Below are positions 53,936-55,671 of a stretch of DNA of 55,671 nucleotides, one piece after another. This stretch comes from Halocafeteria seosinensis (taxonomy: Eukaryota > Sar > Bigyra > Bicosoecida). The notes below the pieces were generated by a model. That model made no database searches and was not told the origin of the DNA. It worked only from the letters and a program-made list of their open reading frames with translations. Made by a program: the position numbers and the translations under genes. The DNA lies in contig LVLI01000193.1 of assembly GCA_001687465.1 (NCBI GenBank), forward strand, positions 1 through 55,671, given 5' to 3'. Each line of letters starts with the position of its first letter. Position 1 is the stretch's first letter.

Positions 53936-54759
53936 GCTGCTCCTCCCTCCGATTGTGGTTGTTGGGCCCGACAACATGCTCTACTCCGGTCCAAGAAAGA
54001 CAGACAGAGTATCCAAATACCACCACACGGATGAAGAGGCTTGTCTCCTTTTGGAATAATGCGACGGGGCCTCTACAGTACAGTATGAGACAGACAACCC
54101 TGAGACAACAACGATGCTCTGTCGCTTTCTTTCCGTGCGTGTATGAGGTTCCGGAACCTCTATGTAGGCCTATTGTCCACAGTAATATGCCTATATTACA
54201 GTTGTACAGTAAGTATTTTCCTTTTCTTTTCACACAATACAATATGGTACTGTACACGTACGTTACTGTAGGATAGTACCGTTGAGTTCGGGAAGGGCCG
54301 CGTCTTCACCACGGAGACACAGAAACGGTGGGAACAAGGGAGATGCGGAACTTTCGAAAGTTGATGAAGGTCAAGCTGTCTGTCGCGTTGATACGCCACA
54401 ACGTGAAGATGTTGGAGGGTTCCGGGAAGGGTTCACCCCGCACTCGGCCTGTACCCTACAGGGCCTACACGTCTTCTGGTAACATCTATGAAACCCGGGG
54501 GCTGGGGACTTCTGCCTGTTAGCATGACCGTTGCGCCCGACTTTCCCACTCCGGGAAGTGGGAGGGTAGGCAGCTAACTATGAAACCCCTGCAACCCTCA
54601 CATGCTTCATTGGTATGCGCGCCATCATCACTTTTCAAGATTAGCTATTGTCTGATTGTATTGATTCGGAGAAGACGGGAGACTGGTGGGTGATAATTAA
54701 CTTCCGCGGTCGCTACTGTTAATGAAGTCATCGTTGAAGTCCTCTTCCATAGGGGCTCG

Positions 54760-55078
54760 TCATTGGCCACAGCTGCTGCGTCTGGACCAACACTTAATCC
54801 TAACTTCGCTGCTGCAACCGGTCCTGGCGTCGCTGTGGCAGGCTCAGGGCCTTCTCCCAGACTAAGCCTTGACGGTAACTCTGACGTCGTCGGCATAGGC
54901 ATGGCAGGCCTCCTGAGCAAAACCAGTGTTGCGTTCCCTCACGACGCATGTCAGCAAGGCTGCAGCGGGCCCGTCGCTGCTTAACACGGGCGCATACCGC
55001 TCCTCGATAAGAGGATGTGGTCAACTCCCCGGCCGGTGGGCTATCTGTCACATACCCGGTATGTGTGTGTGTGTGTGG
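54760..55078 (-). repeat. Dispersed repeat, long copy D (inverted)
   Basis: On the minus strand this begins with a CA run (tgtgtgtgtgtgtg on the plus strand near 55063-55076), then gtgacagatagcccaccggc, gaccacatcctcttatcgag, gagcggtatgcgcccgtgtt and agggaacgcaacactggttt. It ends near gctgtggccaatgac. It aligns to copy B throughout and has the cleanest leading edge of the four copies. Confidence 0.75.
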
Positions 55079-55166
55079 AAAAACAGCTGCCCCACCTGTG
55101 CAAGTTCAAACTCGGCATCCGTGGTCTGATGGCCATTTGTGGGTTTGGGTCTTTTAAACAAGTTGT

Positions 55167-55535
55167 TTAAATTGGGGATGGATGATGTGCTTCGTTGCCA
55201 GTGATTCCAGGATGACCTTCTTGCCGTACCAGGCTTTCAATTTGTCGGAATGCCTCGGAGACTGTGCGAGTGGACTCCTTGAGGACCAAATTTCTGATGA
55301 GACTGGACGCTTGAAAGCAGTGTCGTTCAATGAGCCTGCCGAAATGGTAATCGGAACATCCACTGAAAGTCTCAGGAATGAAGCCTCTTCCGACGCGGAA
55401 CGTAACTGATGCGCTTTGGTCTTTCAATTTGAGAGTGGAGCAAGTCGAAGTGAAGGAGAACGGAGACGTGAAGTCTGCAAGGTGCTCCATGGTCGTCGCC
55501 GCATAATCTGCAGCCGTTCTCAGGGGGCTTTGCAT
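55167..55535 (-). CDS. Possible short gene or exon, unrecognised
   Basis: A 122-residue frame starts at an ATG (55535) and ends at 55167. It has mixed composition (MQSPLRTAADYAATTMEHLA; FRVGRGFIPETFSGCSDYHF) and no motif I recognise. It sits between repeat copy D and the edge hairpin, so it could be an exon of a gene that continues outside the window, a transposon fragment, or chance. A plus-strand frame of 75 codons overlaps it. Weak support only. Confidence 0.25.
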   Translation of the reverse strand: MQSPLRTAADYAATTMEHLADFTSPFSFTSTCSTLKLKDQSASVTFRVGRGFIPETFSGCSDYHFGRLIERHCFQASSLIRNLVLKESTRTVSEAFRQIESLVRQEGHPGITGNEAHHPSPI

Positions 55536-55570
55536 CGAAGTCCCTGCTTCCAACCCTGATATATTACTAT

Positions 55571-55659
55571 AGGAAAAATGGTGAATTTTTGATGTAATGA
55601 CTTTTCGCTACGCTCAAAGCCAAACATCAAAAACGCTGANGCTATTCACCATTTTTCCT
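55571..55659. repeat. Inverted-repeat hairpin element at the window edge
   Basis: aggaaaaatggtgaat (55571-55586) is perfectly complementary, inverted, to attcaccatttttcct (55644-55659). Inside it, tttttgatgt (55587-55596) pairs with acatcaaaaa (55624-55633). The loop is ~27 bases. The right side carries about ten unpaired bases and includes the only ambiguous base of the window (55640). This structure fits a small foldback or MITE-like element, or the terminal repeat of a longer one. Confidence 0.6.
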
Positions 55660-55671
55660 TTCTCCATATAA

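Larger units (their letters stand above)
53936..55671. other. Right-end gene-poor region
   Basis: About 1.7 kb with a repeat copy, a possible short gene and an edge hairpin. The first ~300 bases upstream of the GLUG gene should hold its promoter. The stretch 54200-54275 is rich in TGTAC/TACAGTA words. Frames between 54280 and 54520 on the plus strand are short and resemble decayed sequence rather than a gene. Confidence 0.4.

Noticed and set aside
1-55671. tRNA, rRNA or CRISPR features
   Set aside because: I looked for B-box-like GTTCGAA words in spacers and found none with a matching cloverleaf; there is no regularly spaced direct repeat. A covariance-model scan would be needed to exclude tRNAs fully.

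Overview
The window is nuclear DNA from a microbial eukaryote. Its genes carry short GT-AG introns, about 59-84 bases each, and they encode eukaryote-only machinery: SRP68, a U5 snRNP DIM1 protein, katanin p80, an ULK4-type pseudokinase and a eukaryotic-type lysyl-tRNA synthetase. A type 2 (animal/diatom-like) chitin synthase, a mitochondrial-type PNPase, a CbxX-type AAA protein and a multi-SWIB protein together suggest an alga or other free-living protist rather than a fungus or land plant. I cannot name the lineage from sequence alone.

Layout. 1-2208 (-): coiled-coil protein of unknown family, cut by the left window edge. 2746-4979 (+): SRP68. 5322-7536 (+): lysyl-tRNA synthetase with an EF1B/GST-C-like tail. 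7974-13125 (-): type 2 chitin synthase in 11 exons. 13593-19226 (+): ankyrin-SPRY-triple AAA-membrane anchor protein. 19264-20964 (-): FG-GAP single-pass surface protein. 22949-25544 (+): NRF-6-like acyltransferase 3 protein. 25928-29374 (-): PNPase. 30236-35533 (-): ULK4-like pseudokinase. 36174-38863 (-): katanin p80. 39368-42910 (+): protein with six SWIB domains. 43173-46792 (+): MORN plus multi-pass membrane protein. 47210-47638 (-): DIM1. 48048-50126 (-): BtuF-like/DUF5522/ATP-pyrophosphatase fusion. 52133-53935 (-): GLUG-repeat surface protein. The right end (about 50.1-55.7 kb) is gene-poor and holds most of a dispersed CA-tailed repeat family, plus a hairpin element at the very edge.

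There is no operon logic; neighbours are mostly unrelated. Two links stand out. The ULK4-like pseudokinase and katanin p80 are adjacent on the same strand, and both families act on microtubules or cilia. Several proteins point at the cell surface: chitin synthase, FG-GAP protein, GLUG protein, NRF-6-like protein and the MORN membrane protein. Many gene models here are spliced. Exon junctions were chosen by splice consensus, phase and family alignment; every joined model keeps one open frame, but none has been checked against transcripts.
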